A stretch of DNA of 46,624 nucleotides from Candidatus Portnoyibacteriota bacterium (GCA_016208745.1 JACQXN010000005.1:1-46624); one strand, 5' to 3'; counted from the stretch's first letter, positions 7,032-13,241 are shown. Notes: generated by a model not told the origin, from the letters alone. Made by a program: numbers and translations.

Positions 7032-7301
7032 AGCCGTTGTCCGGAATCGAACCGGAGACCTACTCCTTCATTTTGTACCTCTTTTTATATAATACTTATA
7101 AGAGGATTAGACTGTATATTTGGCGTGTCTCAAATGAGATTTAGCCACCCTTGTCAGTCGTTCGTCCGCCTAAGGCGGAACGGTCTTAACCTAGTATAGG
7201 CCTTTAACCGTTATTCGGGATTCGCAATTAAATTTCTCTAATTGTGGGCATAGCCTCTGCGGCTTACCATGGAGTTGCTCTACCGACTGAGCTACAACGG
7301 C
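7032..7301 (-). tRNA. tRNA-Thr (GGU) interrupted by a group I intron
   Basis: Exon 1 is 7266-7301 (acceptor GCCGTTG, D-arm, anticodon stem ACTCC, loop up to GGT). Exon 2 is 7032-7068 (AA, then GGAGT, variable AGGTC, T-arm TCCGG-TTCGATT-CCGGA, acceptor CAACGGC, U73). Joined, they give a 73-nt tRNA with loop ATGGTAA and anticodon GGU. CCA is not encoded. U73 agrees with the second tRNA-Thr at 7463-7535. The insertion lies between U36 and A37. Confidence 0.9.
7069..7265 (-). ncRNA. Group I self-splicing intron, 197 nt, ORF-less
   Basis: Exon 1 ends in U and the intron ends in G, as group I rules require. P1 can be drawn: exon CAUGGU with intron GCUAUG, including the U-G wobble at the splice site. 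Further helices: P4 AACGGT/ACCGTT with A-rich J4/5 and J5/4 around a CCT/AGG P5, P6 CCGCC-tta-GGCGG, P7 GACTG/CAGTC with an S-element-like AATATACAGTCTAA, P8 TGGC ... GCCA with inner TCTC/GAGA, and P9 CCTCTT/AAGAGG. P3 is less clear. There is no room for a homing endonuclease. Confidence 0.83.
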
Positions 7302-7346
7302 AAAAAATAACTTTGAACTTTTAACCTTAAACTTATACCTATCGTG

Positions 7347-7430
7347 TGGGCAGGGAGGGATTCGAACCCCCGTAGGCTAGAAGCCAGCAGTTTTACAGAC
7401 TGCCCCGGTTAGCCGCTTCGGTACCTGCCC
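7347..7430 (-). tRNA. tRNA-Tyr (GUA)
   Basis: Class II tRNA with a long variable arm. Acceptor GGGCAGG/CCTGCCC, anticodon stem GCAGT/ACTGC around CTGTAAA, T-loop TTCGAAT, A73. CCA not encoded. Confidence 0.95.
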
Positions 7431-7462
7431 GTATCCAAAAATTCGAAATCTAAGTTTTTTGG

Positions 7463-7535
7463 AGCCATCCCGCGGAATCGAACCGCGAACCTACTGTTTA
7501 CAAAACAGTTGCTCTGCCGATTGAGCTAGGATGGC
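7463..7535 (-). tRNA. tRNA-Thr (UGU)
   Basis: Acceptor GCCATCC/GGATGGC, anticodon stem ACTGT/ACAGT around TTTGTAA, T-loop TTCGATT, U73, CCA not encoded. This copy has no intron. Confidence 0.95.
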
Positions 7536-7549
7536 TGATGGAACTCCTT

Positions 7550-7579
7550 ATAATTTAAAACGATAGCCGGCGGCTATCG
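7550..7579 (-). terminator. Terminator of the rpsB-tsf-TPR operon
   Basis: CGATAGCC/GGCTATCG (7561-7568 with 7572-7579), 3-nt loop, followed on the minus strand by TTTTAAATT. Confidence 0.75.
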
Positions 7580-7612
7580 TAGAACCTCCGACTTAAAACA
7601 TATTTTAAGTCT

Positions 7613-8302
7613 TTAATCCAGTTCCTTTATTTTTTCAGCTACTTCCAAGTCTTCGGGATTTAATTTTAAAACCTGCTTAAAGCAACCTATGGCATCCTCT
7701 TTGTTGCCTTGATTCAGATAAAGAAAGCCGAGCTTCCGATAAGCCTTGATATTTCGCGGATCCCGCGCTATCAAATCAATACAGGCCTTTTCTTCGGGAG
7801 CCTCAAACCCATTATTTTTGCTTTCCGGCAACGCCTTATTCTTACCATTATTTTCTTCAACCTTCACTTCCTCTTTGGCCTTCTGGATGCTTTCTAAAAT
7901 TTGGGCCTGATCTAATTTTTCTAATACCTGAAGCTTCTGAATTTTTTTCAAACGATGTTGTTCCATCCAAGCGCGGGAACGGACTGTCCAAACCTGTGAT
8001 TTCTCTCTTAATCTCTCAATGAGAAAAACAAAAAAGTTGTCTATTTTTAAAATAGATAGGCGCAATTTTCTTAAAAGCTTCTCAAGCCAGCCGGAAACCG
8101 CCGGCTGGAAACTTGAGTATTTAACCCCTCTGATTTTTATCTTAAACTTTTCAAGTAACGGAGAAGAAATATTAGCTTCTTGCGGTTTTTCGGGCAACTT
8201 CAGCAAAAGCTGCATTTTTCGCAAAACAATAACCACCATCCCCACAAAACATATAGCCAGAACAACCCAAGGCGTATAAGTTAGAATCAAATTAAGATTC
8301 AT
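7613..8302 (-). CDS. Membrane-anchored TPR protein
   Basis: 229 residues. One N-terminal membrane segment (about 9-27, WVVLAICFVGMVVIVL), a long basic helical region (about 50-145) and C-terminal TPR repeats (about 170-225; AYRKLGFLYLNQGNKEDAIGCF, then VLKLNPEDLEVA). The TPR part is predicted to face the cytoplasm because the basic region follows the anchor. The ATG overlaps the tsf stop as ATGA, so it is translationally coupled as the third gene of the rpsB operon. TPRs bind peptides; the partner is unknown. Co-transcription with S2 and EF-Ts hints at a growth-rate-linked envelope role, but that is inference. Confidence 0.78.
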   Translation of the reverse strand: MNLNLILTYTPWVVLAICFVGMVVIVLRKMQLLLKLPEKPQEANISSPLLEKFKIKIRGVKYSSFQPAVSGWLEKLLRKLRLSILKIDNFFVFLIERLREKSQVWTVRSRAWMEQHRLKKIQKLQVLEKLDQAQILESIQKAKEEVKVEENNGKNKALPESKNNGFEAPEEKACIDLIARDPRNIKAYRKLGFLYLNQGNKEDAIGCFKQVLKLNPEDLEVAEKIKELD

Positions 8303-8883
8303 AATTCAAACCTTATAAATCTGCCAACTTTTATTTTCTCCCCGATTTTGCCGACATACTCGCTGACTAAATCTTTTATTTTTTGGTCAGGATTTTTCAC
8401 AAATGCCTGCTCCAAAAGACAAATCTCGTCGCCTATTTTTCTTATCTTGCCTTCAATAATCTGGCTAATCACTGCTTCTGGTTTGCCAGAATTTTGAAAT
8501 TCTTCGCCAAAACCCTGTTTTTGTTTATCTAAATATTCCTGCGGAATGTCTTCTGGTGAAAGATACAAAGGATTCATCGCCGCAATATGCATAGCCAAAT
8601 CATGAGCCAGTTCTTTGAAGGTCTCATTTTTGGCCACAAAATCTGTCTCGCAGTTTAGCTCAACTAAAACTCCGATTTTTTTGTTGGGATGAATATAGGC
8701 TTCAACAACTCCGGCTTTAGTTTCTTTTTCAGCGCGTTTTTCCGCGATTTGCTTTCCCCGCCTCTGCAGAAGTTCCAACGCCTTATTAAAATCCCCGCCT
8801 GCTTCCTCAAGCGCCTTTTTGCACTCCATCATTGAAGACTGGGTCTTATCTCTTAATTGTTTGACTTGGTCAGAAGTAATCAT
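8299..8883 (-). CDS. tsf: Elongation factor Ts
   Basis: 194 residues: nucleotide-exchange factor for EF-Tu. The N-terminal UBA-like module (VKQLRDKTQSSMMECKKALEEAGGDFNKALELL) is followed by the conserved G-V-V-E-A-Y-I-H and VELNCETDFVAKN, where the TDFVA motif contacts EF-Tu. The protein has only one core subdomain, making it the short form also seen in Thermus and many CPR, against about 280 residues in E. coli. It lies downstream of rpsB, the usual order, separated by about 170 bp of repeat DNA. It overlaps the TPR gene by 4 bases. Cytoplasmic. Confidence 0.96.
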   Translation of the reverse strand: MITSDQVKQLRDKTQSSMMECKKALEEAGGDFNKALELLQRRGKQIAEKRAEKETKAGVVEAYIHPNKKIGVLVELNCETDFVAKNETFKELAHDLAMHIAAMNPLYLSPEDIPQEYLDKQKQGFGEEFQNSGKPEAVISQIIEGKIRKIGDEICLLEQAFVKNPDQKIKDLVSEYVGKIGEKIKVGRFIRFEL

Positions 8884-8931
8884 GAGATCTCTACAGATTA
8901 CAGATAAATTACTGATATACGGATTAAATTC

Positions 8932-9015
8932 AAAATCCCTCCTAGCCTCCCTTTTTAAAAAGGAGAGGCTATTTTCGCTCCCTCCTTTGGAAAAGGAGGG
9001 CTGGGGTGGATTTTT
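8932..9015. repeat. Family B CCCTCCTTT palindromic repeat between rpsB and tsf
   Basis: Two nested hairpins of the type CCTCCCTTTTTAAAAAGGAG and CCCTCCTTTGGAAAAGGAGG, ending GGGTGGATTTTT. Related copies lie at 10216-10292, 12630-12707 and 14005-14106, and inside miaB. It sits between two co-transcribed genes, so it is part of the mRNA. Confidence 0.8.
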
Positions 9016-9054
9016 ATTTTTATACGAGTATCCGTATTTATCAATATTCCGTAG

Positions 9055-9780
9055 CTAAATTTCTTTCGCTTGCTTTATCGCCCCGACTATCGCATCTAAA
9101 ATAATCCGCACAGAAGACGAGGCATCGTCGTTGGCTGGAATAGGATAATCCACTAAAGTCGGGTCGGTGTTTGTGTCGCAAATTCCCACAACCGAAATGC
9201 CAACTCTCCTTGCTTCTCTGACAACTAAATTATCTTCTTTGATATCGGCGACAAAAATCGCTTCGGGCAATCTAGTCAAGTTCTTTATTCCTTCAAGATT
9301 AGTTTTTAAGCTTTCCAACTCCTTTTGAAATGCCAGCCGTTCTTTCTTGGTGTATTTTTGCAATTCATCTTGGGCAATCTGCGTTTCCAGGTTTCTGAAA
9401 TATTCAATGCGCTTGCCAATGGTTTTAAAATTCGTCAATGTGCCGCCAAGCCATCGGCCAATTACATAAGGCATGCCACAGTTTTGCGCTCCTTCTTGAA
9501 TAATTTTTTTGACGGTTGGCTTTGTACCGACAAAAAGAATTGTGCCGCCTTTGCTAGCTATTTCACTAATAAAATTCACTGCTTCCTCCAGCTTAGCCAA
9601 AGATTTATCCGCGTCAATAATATGCACCGCGTGCCTGACGCCAAAAATATACGGCTTCATTTTAGGATTCCAGCGGGAAGTTCTGTGGCCAAAATGCGCG
9701 CCAGCTCCAACCAGCTCCTCAACCGAGGGCAGTTTAAAATCTATTTTTTGTGGTTCTTGTTTTTCTTCAGTCATAATCAT
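9055..9780 (-). CDS. rpsB: 30S ribosomal protein uS2
   Basis: 241 residues. Typical uS2 blocks: GAGAHFGHRTSRWNPKMKPYI, HIIDADKSL, ILFVGTKPTVKKII, GRWLGGTLTNF, LPEAIFVADI and VGICDTNTDPTLVDYPIPANDDA. It binds the back of the 30S head-body junction together with bS1 in other bacteria. Two starts are possible: ATG 9780 overlaps the stop of a 19-residue leader frame as ATGA, while ATG 9774 lies about 8 nt from a weak GAAAGAG. I keep 9780 because of the coupling. First main gene of the rpsB-tsf-TPR operon. Confidence 0.96.
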   Translation of the reverse strand: MIMTEEKQEPQKIDFKLPSVEELVGAGAHFGHRTSRWNPKMKPYIFGVRHAVHIIDADKSLAKLEEAVNFISEIASKGGTILFVGTKPTVKKIIQEGAQNCGMPYVIGRWLGGTLTNFKTIGKRIEYFRNLETQIAQDELQKYTKKERLAFQKELESLKTNLEGIKNLTRLPEAIFVADIKEDNLVVREARRVGISVVGICDTNTDPTLVDYPIPANDDASSSVRIILDAIVGAIKQAKEI

Positions 9781-9836
9781 ATCTCTTTCTTGCTTAGGTA
9801 ATAAAAATAAACCAATAAATTTTTTATTATTAGCAT
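9777..9836 (-). CDS. Possible 19-residue leader peptide of the rpsB operon
   Basis: MLIIKNLLVYFYYLSKKEI is preceded by a strong Shine-Dalgarno (AAGGAGG, 4 nt before the ATG) just downstream of the rpsB promoter. Its TGA overlaps the rpsB ATG, giving an ATGA coupling site. Ribosomes loading at the strong leader site could feed rpsB, whose own Shine-Dalgarno is weak. That makes it a possible target for S2 autoregulation. Conservation is untested, and it may only be a ribosome-loading device. Confidence 0.45.
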   Translation of the reverse strand: MLIIKNLLVYFYYLSKKEI

Positions 9837-10198
9837 TTATCCTCCTTATCTAATACAAAATCAGTATATAATAAGGCGGGAAATAAATCAACTCCAAAGA
9901 CGACTAAAAAATAAATTTTATGCATCCCCTCCTTAGATGAGGAGGGGAAATAAAGGGGTGGTGCTGAAATAATATCAGCACCACCCCTCAATCCTCCCCT
10001 CATCTGAGGGGAGGAGGAAATAATACAATAATCTTTATATTTAAAAACCGACTCCTCCGAGTCGGTTTTGTGTTTTTGTTTCCTGCTGTAGCCCTTTCTA
10101 CCTCTCTTGGTAGTCTGAGCGCCTCCTTTGCTCCGGAGCGCTTGCACCATTTCCCCGGGCAGACGCAATCCTAATTTCTTCTTACGCCTTTTCCTCAT
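9830..10198 (-). CDS. Small basic ArfA/BrfA-like protein encoded through a terminator (non-stop mRNA)
   Basis: The ATG at 10198 has a strong Shine-Dalgarno (AGGAGGTG). The first 44 residues are very basic: VQALRSKGGAQ, then KRGRKGYSRKQKHK. This resembles the rescue-factor motif of ArfA (EALL ... KKGKGSYMRKGKH) and BrfA. Directly after KHK the frame enters a perfect intrinsic terminator (10043-10069) with no stop codon in between, so the mRNA should end around codons 51-53. The remaining open frame to 9830 crosses a family A repeat and the rpsB promoter and is probably never translated. In ArfA/BrfA genes the same layout makes a non-stop mRNA whose product is tagged by tmRNA and accumulates only when trans-translation fails. 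The homology is short, and the assignment is my inference. Confidence 0.55.
   Translation of the reverse strand: MRKRRKKKLGLRLPGEMVQALRSKGGAQTTKRGRKGYSRKQKHKTDSEESVFKYKDYCIISSSPQMRGGLRGGADIISAPPLYFPSSSKEGMHKIYFLVVFGVDLFPALLYTDFVLDKEDKC
9863..9891 (-). promoter_or_regulatory. Promoter of the rpsB operon
   Basis: Minus strand: TTGATT (9886-9891), 17-nt spacer, TATACT (9863-9868). It lies inside the open 3' extension of the upstream small basic gene, which argues that this extension is not real coding sequence. Confidence 0.75.
9926..10017. repeat. Family A palindromic repeat
   Basis: CCCCTCCT-TAGA-TGAGGAGGGG, GGGGTGGTGCTGA / TCAGCACCACCCC and CCTCCCCTC-ATCT-GAGGGGAGG form a compound palindrome. 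The same element is inside rnhB (36119-36222) and miaB (43563-43657). Confidence 0.85.
10043..10069 (-). terminator. Intrinsic terminator inside the small basic gene
   Basis: Minus strand: AAAACCGACTC-GGAG-GAGTCGGTTTTT, an 11-bp stem with a 4-nt loop and T5. It encodes TDSEESVF in the frame of the basic gene. Confidence 0.88.
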
Positions 10199-10215
10199 AG
10201 CGCACCTCCTAAATA

Positions 10216-10292
10216 AATTACCCCTCCCTTTTTAAAGGGAGGCTGGGAGGGATTTTAAAAATCCCCCTTAATCCCCCCTTTTTCAAAGGGGG
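10216..10292. repeat. Family B palindromic repeat
   Basis: CCCTCCCTTTTTAAAGGGAGG, then AAAATCCC, then CCCCCCTTTTTCAAAGGGGG, upstream of the small basic gene. Confidence 0.75.
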
Positions 10293-10307
10293 AGATAAAT
10301 TTATGCT

Positions 10308-10371
10308 AATCGCCACAGGGCTGGGGCAGATGCGGGGTAACTTTCTCTGCCTCCACAGCCCTCTGACGATT
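10308..10371. other. 64-bp imperfect hairpin
   Basis: AATCGCCACAGGGCTG at the left pairs with CAGCCCTCTGACGATT at the right, and GGCAGA pairs with TCTGCC inside, leaving a loop around TGCGGGGTAAC. No T-run follows on either strand, so it is more likely RNA structure or a mobile palindrome than a terminator. Confidence 0.6.
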
Positions 10372-10373
10372 AA

Positions 10374-10964
10374 TTATTTTAAAAGTTTTCCTTCTCTGAA
10401 TCCGCTATTTTTCATACCGGACTCGGAAATGGAGGGAACCGCGGAAAAATTTTTTTGCGGTTCCCGTTTATAAATTACTCTCGGTGGCTTCCTCCCTCTG
10501 GCTTGCCAGATGCCTAATCCTGCCCTAATTTTGATTATTGGACTGAAAGATTTTGGCAACAGCAGGTCAGTCGCGGTTTTTTATAGTTCCGCGGCTGCCA
10601 TACGCCTGGGCCGTCCGTTGTCTTGGGCCATAATTGCGGACTGGATTTGTCCATCGCCCGTAATAACGCCCACCGAGAAATTAATTTTGAAAAAAGAACA
10701 TTCCTTTCTCTGAAACTTCATAAACATTTATTATAAAGTCTCGGAGAAAGGGAGGGCTCGTAAATATTCGCGTGAGCCCTCCAAGATGTCCAATTATCGG
10801 ATTGGACTTCCGGCAGGATTCAGTTCCAGGCTCCTGCAAGCCTGCGCGTTTTTTTCACAGGAGTCGCTTCCCTCCTCCGAGTTCCATTCCTCTGACTTGC
10901 TCCTTTCTTAGAAAATTTCGGGTGGCATTTTGATATTTGATAGCTGCCCGTAACCAATACTTAT
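10374..10964. other. Structure-rich stretch without a convincing gene
   Basis: It holds perfect inverted repeats: GGGAACCGC/GCGGTTCCC with a T-rich loop (10435-10467), GGAGGGCTC/GAGCCCTCC (10752-10783), TCCAAT/ATTGGA and CAGGCT/AGCCTG. On the minus strand two short frames follow each other in the same phase, 10581-10721 and 10374-10580, separated by one TAA. A TATAAT lies just before the first. It could be an unrecognised structured RNA, a broken gene or a mobile remnant. I checked by eye for tmRNA and RNase P signatures and saw none. Confidence 0.4.
10581..10721 (-). CDS. Possible 46-residue protein
   Basis: Starts MKFQRKECSFFKINFSVGV and ends RRMAAAEL. A TATAAT (10730-10735) lies only about 9 nt before the ATG, so the mRNA would be nearly leaderless; there is no good -35 and no Shine-Dalgarno. 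The following frame, in the same phase after TAA, runs to 10374 and contains a basic RGRKPPRVIYKREPQK segment. The two may once have been one gene. No family recognised. Confidence 0.28.
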   Translation of the reverse strand: MKFQRKECSFFKINFSVGVITGDGQIQSAIMAQDNGRPRRMAAAEL

Positions 10965-11579
10965 TTAGAGCAACATGCTCAGGGCCTTCTCGGTCTCCTG
11001 AATTTCCTTTTCTATCCACCCCCGACTGTATTTGTTATTTACTCTCGAAAGCTCTTCCTTCTTCGCGTTAATTTTCCAACGCAGAAAAGCTTCCTCGGAC
11101 TCGAAGCGTCCTGCTTCGATGCGCGCCTTGGGGTACCCAGCGTCCCAGTCCATCCAACGTAGGTTCTCAGGCGTGAGGGCGAAGTCGGCCGGATCGTCGT
11201 TGAACTTGGCGTTACAAGCGAAGTTATAGACGAGCCGATCGGAGCAGTTGGAATCGTCAAGCTCATTGGCGCCTTTGAAGGACACCTCGTTGAACTTCTT
11301 GATCCAGCCGTCCATCCGACGTTCCCATAGAATCTGGGTGAAGTGCGAGAGGCTGTGCACCCAACCGCCATGCTTATTGCGTCGATTCTCCCGCGCAGCA
11401 AGGAAAGTCTCGAGCGCTGCCTCCAACAATTCCGGCGTGGATTTATCCTCACTCAGAACCGTGAGAACAAAATTCTCGCCCTCTATGTAGTCCTTGACGC
11501 TCCGAACCATTTCAATGGCTCGGTCGGTCTGTCCGTCATGGATCAAGCCTTTTAGTTGATCATTGCGTTCACTCATCAT
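10965..11579 (-). CDS. Hypothetical protein in a GC-rich island
   Basis: 204 residues, helical and charged, with no membrane segment or signal peptide. The N-terminal region (about 1-70; GLIHDGQTDRAIEMVRS, then ELLEAALETFLAARE) looks like degenerate TPR/ankyrin-style helical pairs. The C-terminal end (about 160-204) is a coiled coil. No family recognised. It begins directly after the stop of the receiver-like gene, so the two are one operon. GC content here is clearly higher (roughly 50-60%) than in neighbouring genes, and codons end often in C or G, suggesting recent acquisition. Possibly the output partner of the receiver-like protein. Confidence 0.6.
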   Translation of the reverse strand: MMSERNDQLKGLIHDGQTDRAIEMVRSVKDYIEGENFVLTVLSEDKSTPELLEAALETFLAARENRRNKHGGWVHSLSHFTQILWERRMDGWIKKFNEVSFKGANELDDSNCSDRLVYNFACNAKFNDDPADFALTPENLRWMDWDAGYPKARIEAGRFESEEAFLRWKINAKKEELSRVNNKYSRGWIEKEIQETEKALSMLL

Positions 11580-11948
11580 CTATCTCCTTTCAACGAGATT
11601 GTCCACGACCGTTTTCAAATCGTAGGGGTTTCTGTTTGCTGTTCCGTCAACTTCCACGCCAGCTCGGTTGAACTGTTCTACACCGCCACCGCTGTTAGCG
11701 ACGATATATCCGCTGTATCCTCCTTTAGAGAGAGAACGGACAACATCTGCTCCGGTGATATCGGACTTTCCCAATCCATAACCGACCAACACCACATCCG
11801 GCTCGAGAGCATTCACCATCTGGCAAGTCCGTTCGATAGAATCGAACGGCTCCAGAGTCAACAGCTCATGATTGCTTGCGCAACTAGAGAGCTCCCATTG
11901 ACGCACAACCTCATTGAGTCGATCGTCTACAAAGAAGACTTTGGCCAT
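11580..11948 (-). CDS. Receiver-like (CheY-fold) protein lacking the phospho-acceptor Asp
   Basis: 122 residues with the CheY pattern: strand plus acidic pair KVFFVDD (D8, D9), PDVVLVGYGLG at the phosphorylation site, TGADVVRSL, YIVANSGGG and a final helix KTVVDNLVERR. The acceptor Asp expected after DVVLV is Gly56, so normal phosphotransfer is unlikely; this is a pseudo-receiver, perhaps a protein-protein switch. Good Shine-Dalgarno (AAGGAGC). An unusual 12-bp inverted repeat lies 32 bp upstream. GC-rich like its partner gene and unlike the rest of the window. Confidence 0.7.
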   Translation of the reverse strand: MAKVFFVDDRLNEVVRQWELSSCASNHELLTLEPFDSIERTCQMVNALEPDVVLVGYGLGKSDITGADVVRSLSKGGYSGYIVANSGGGVEQFNRAGVEVDGTANRNPYDLKTVVDNLVERR

Positions 11949-11979
11949 AGTCCTGCTCCTTTCTTATTTTTTATCTCAA

Positions 11980-12025
11980 CTGAGACAAAATAGAAACTAG
12001 TTTTTCAATTCCCATTTTGTCTCAG
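11980..12025 (-). promoter_or_regulatory. 12-bp inverted repeat upstream of the receiver-like gene
   Basis: CTGAGACAAAAT (11980-11991) and ATTTTGTCTCAG (12014-12025) are a perfect pair 22 bp apart. A TTGACT overlaps the distal half. The layout fits an operator for a dimeric regulator or a 5' UTR hairpin. Confidence 0.55.
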
Positions 12026-12270
12026 TCAAGAATTGTATAAAAGAACATTTCTCTCCAGCAATCGAAGAGAAGGATGGAGGCGAAGAAAAATATTTCCCTC
12101 CCCCATCCTTCTATCAAATTGCGGCATCCGAATGGCGTAAAATTCTATGCGAATTACGCCCATGCGAATAGATAACATTGAATGACGAAAATTCACCCGA
12201 ACGCGCTCACCCGAATATTTCATAACTCACCCTACCCCTCTCTTATCTTAAGAGAGGGAAAAATACCCGG

Positions 12271-12440
12271 AAAACAAATAAGGCGGCTAAGAAATATCAT
12301 CTATAATATCTATATAGAGGAGACTTCCCAACCGCCTTTTCTGCCTTGGCTATATGCTATAAGCCATATGCCATAAGCTACACTTTAGTCTCTCCTCTAA
12401 AGTTATATTTTAAGCTAAAAAGTACCTTTATTTATCGTGC
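12271..12440 (-). ncRNA. Candidate small RNA with twin promoters and terminator
   Basis: A consensus promoter gives an RNA start near 12440. The RNA has an early hairpin, ACTTTAG/CTAAAGT (12397-12403 with 12382-12388), whose loop AGGAGAGA is Shine-Dalgarno-like. It ends in a 12-pair hairpin, GGCGGTTGGGAA/TTCTTAGCCGCC, followed by TTATTTGTTTT. A GTCTCCTCT segment inside the last hairpin can pair with the first loop region. No frame longer than a few codons is present. The type of RNA is not recognised. Confidence 0.5.
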
Positions 12441-12446
12441 GCTCTC

Positions 12447-12475
12447 ATTATAGCATATTTCAGAAACATTGTCAA
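12447..12475 (-). promoter_or_regulatory. Consensus promoter (proximal of two)
   Basis: Minus strand: TTGACA (12470-12475), 17-nt spacer ending TATGC, TATAAT (12447-12452). Confidence 0.88.
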
Positions 12476-12591
12476 GTCTTTGGCTATTTTTTTATTTTTC
12501 CATTCTTTTCCGCCTTGCCGATATCTTTTTTCCCTTGTTTCCTTATCGCCCAGTTTTGGCCTCTAATAATGACCGATTTGCAGTATGCGCT

Positions 12592-12620
12592 AGTATAGCA
12601 TATATTAGATTCATTGTCAA
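12592..12620 (-). promoter_or_regulatory. Consensus promoter (distal of two)
   Basis: Minus strand: TTGACA (12615-12620), 17-nt spacer ending TATGC, TATACT (12592-12597). It resembles the proximal promoter beyond the core boxes (TTGACAATG, TATGCTATA, GCGCA), so one is a duplicate of the other. Confidence 0.85.
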
Positions 12621-12629
12621 GGATTTCTC

Positions 12630-12707
12630 TCTCCCCTCCTTTAGGAGGGGCTGGGGGAGATTTTTTAAAAATCCTCCCTAACCCTCCTTAAAAGGAGGGA
12701 AAATTTA
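12630..12707. repeat. Family B palindromic repeat
   Basis: CCCCTCCTTTAGGAGGGG, GGGGGAGATTTTTT / AAAAATCCTCCC, then CCCTCCTTAAAAGGAGGG. A smaller relative, CCCTCTCTTATCTTAAGAGAGG, lies at about 12236-12258. Confidence 0.75.
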
Positions 12708-12837
12708 TCTCTCCTCTTGCAAAAAAGCTCTTTTATTGATAAGATAGCTACGGAATACGGATTTTGTACTGACATACGGATAAGAACAAAATTCGTAATC
12801 TGTATATCCGTAATAATCTGTAATCCGTAGAGAAATC

Positions 12838-13071
12838 ATGAAAAAAGATATTCATCCAACCTATCATCCCGCCGCCACCGCCAAATGCGCTTGCGGCAAC
12901 ACTTTCAAAGTCGGCTCAACTAAACCGGAACTTAATGTTGAAATTTGTTCGGCTTGCCATCCTTTCTATACCGGCAAAGAAAAACTAATTGATACTGCCG
13001 GAAGAGTTGAGAGATTCAAGAAGATGGTGGAAAAAGGGAAGGGAATGAAAAAGGGCAAGAAATCTAAATAA
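12838..13071 (+). CDS. rpmE: 50S ribosomal protein bL31
   Basis: 77 residues. [10 protein letters not shown] at the start, the zinc-binding pair C17/C19, then [14 protein letters not shown] (C37/C40) and RVERFKK identify the zinc-binding form of bL31, which bridges the 50S central protuberance and the 30S head. The C-terminal tail is Lys/Gly-rich ([11 protein letters not shown]). It opens the plus-strand rpmE-prfA pair, a common order in bacteria. No clear Shine-Dalgarno; the upstream sequence is a TACGGA-type repeat. Confidence 0.95.
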   Translation: MKKDIHPTYHPAATAKCACGNTFKVGSTKPELNVEICSACHPFYTGKEKLIDTAGRVERFKKMVEKGKGMKKGKKSK

Positions 13072-13241
13072 ATTTCCAATTTCTAATTCCTAATTTCTAA
13101 TAAAAATCCCGATATCCAAACCCAAAATTTAGTCATTGGACATTAACTCATTGGGGCTTGATTAGGTTAATTAGAATAATTAGGTCAATTAGAAATTTAT
13201 TTGCCCGATAAGACAGGCTTTGTCTGGCAAAGTAAAACGCG

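Noticed and set aside
8884-9054. Family B repeats as transcription terminators between rpsB and tsf
   Set aside because: The hairpins lack a proper T-run in the minus-strand direction at the right place, and the genes are normally co-transcribed; they recur in coding regions too.
9830-10042. The 70-residue C-terminal extension of the small basic gene as real protein
   Set aside because: It translates a terminator, a family A palindrome and the rpsB promoter with its Shine-Dalgarno; the mRNA should end before it.
10308-10964. tmRNA or RNase P RNA in the structured region
   Set aside because: No T-loop GTTCGANTC, no encoded CCA, no tag reading frame ending in LAA, and no GAGGAAAGUCC-type P RNA motif on either strand by eye.
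12026-12223. 65-residue minus-strand frame
   Set aside because: It covers an inverted repeat (AGAAGGATGG/CCATCCTTCT) and has no start signals or coding pattern.
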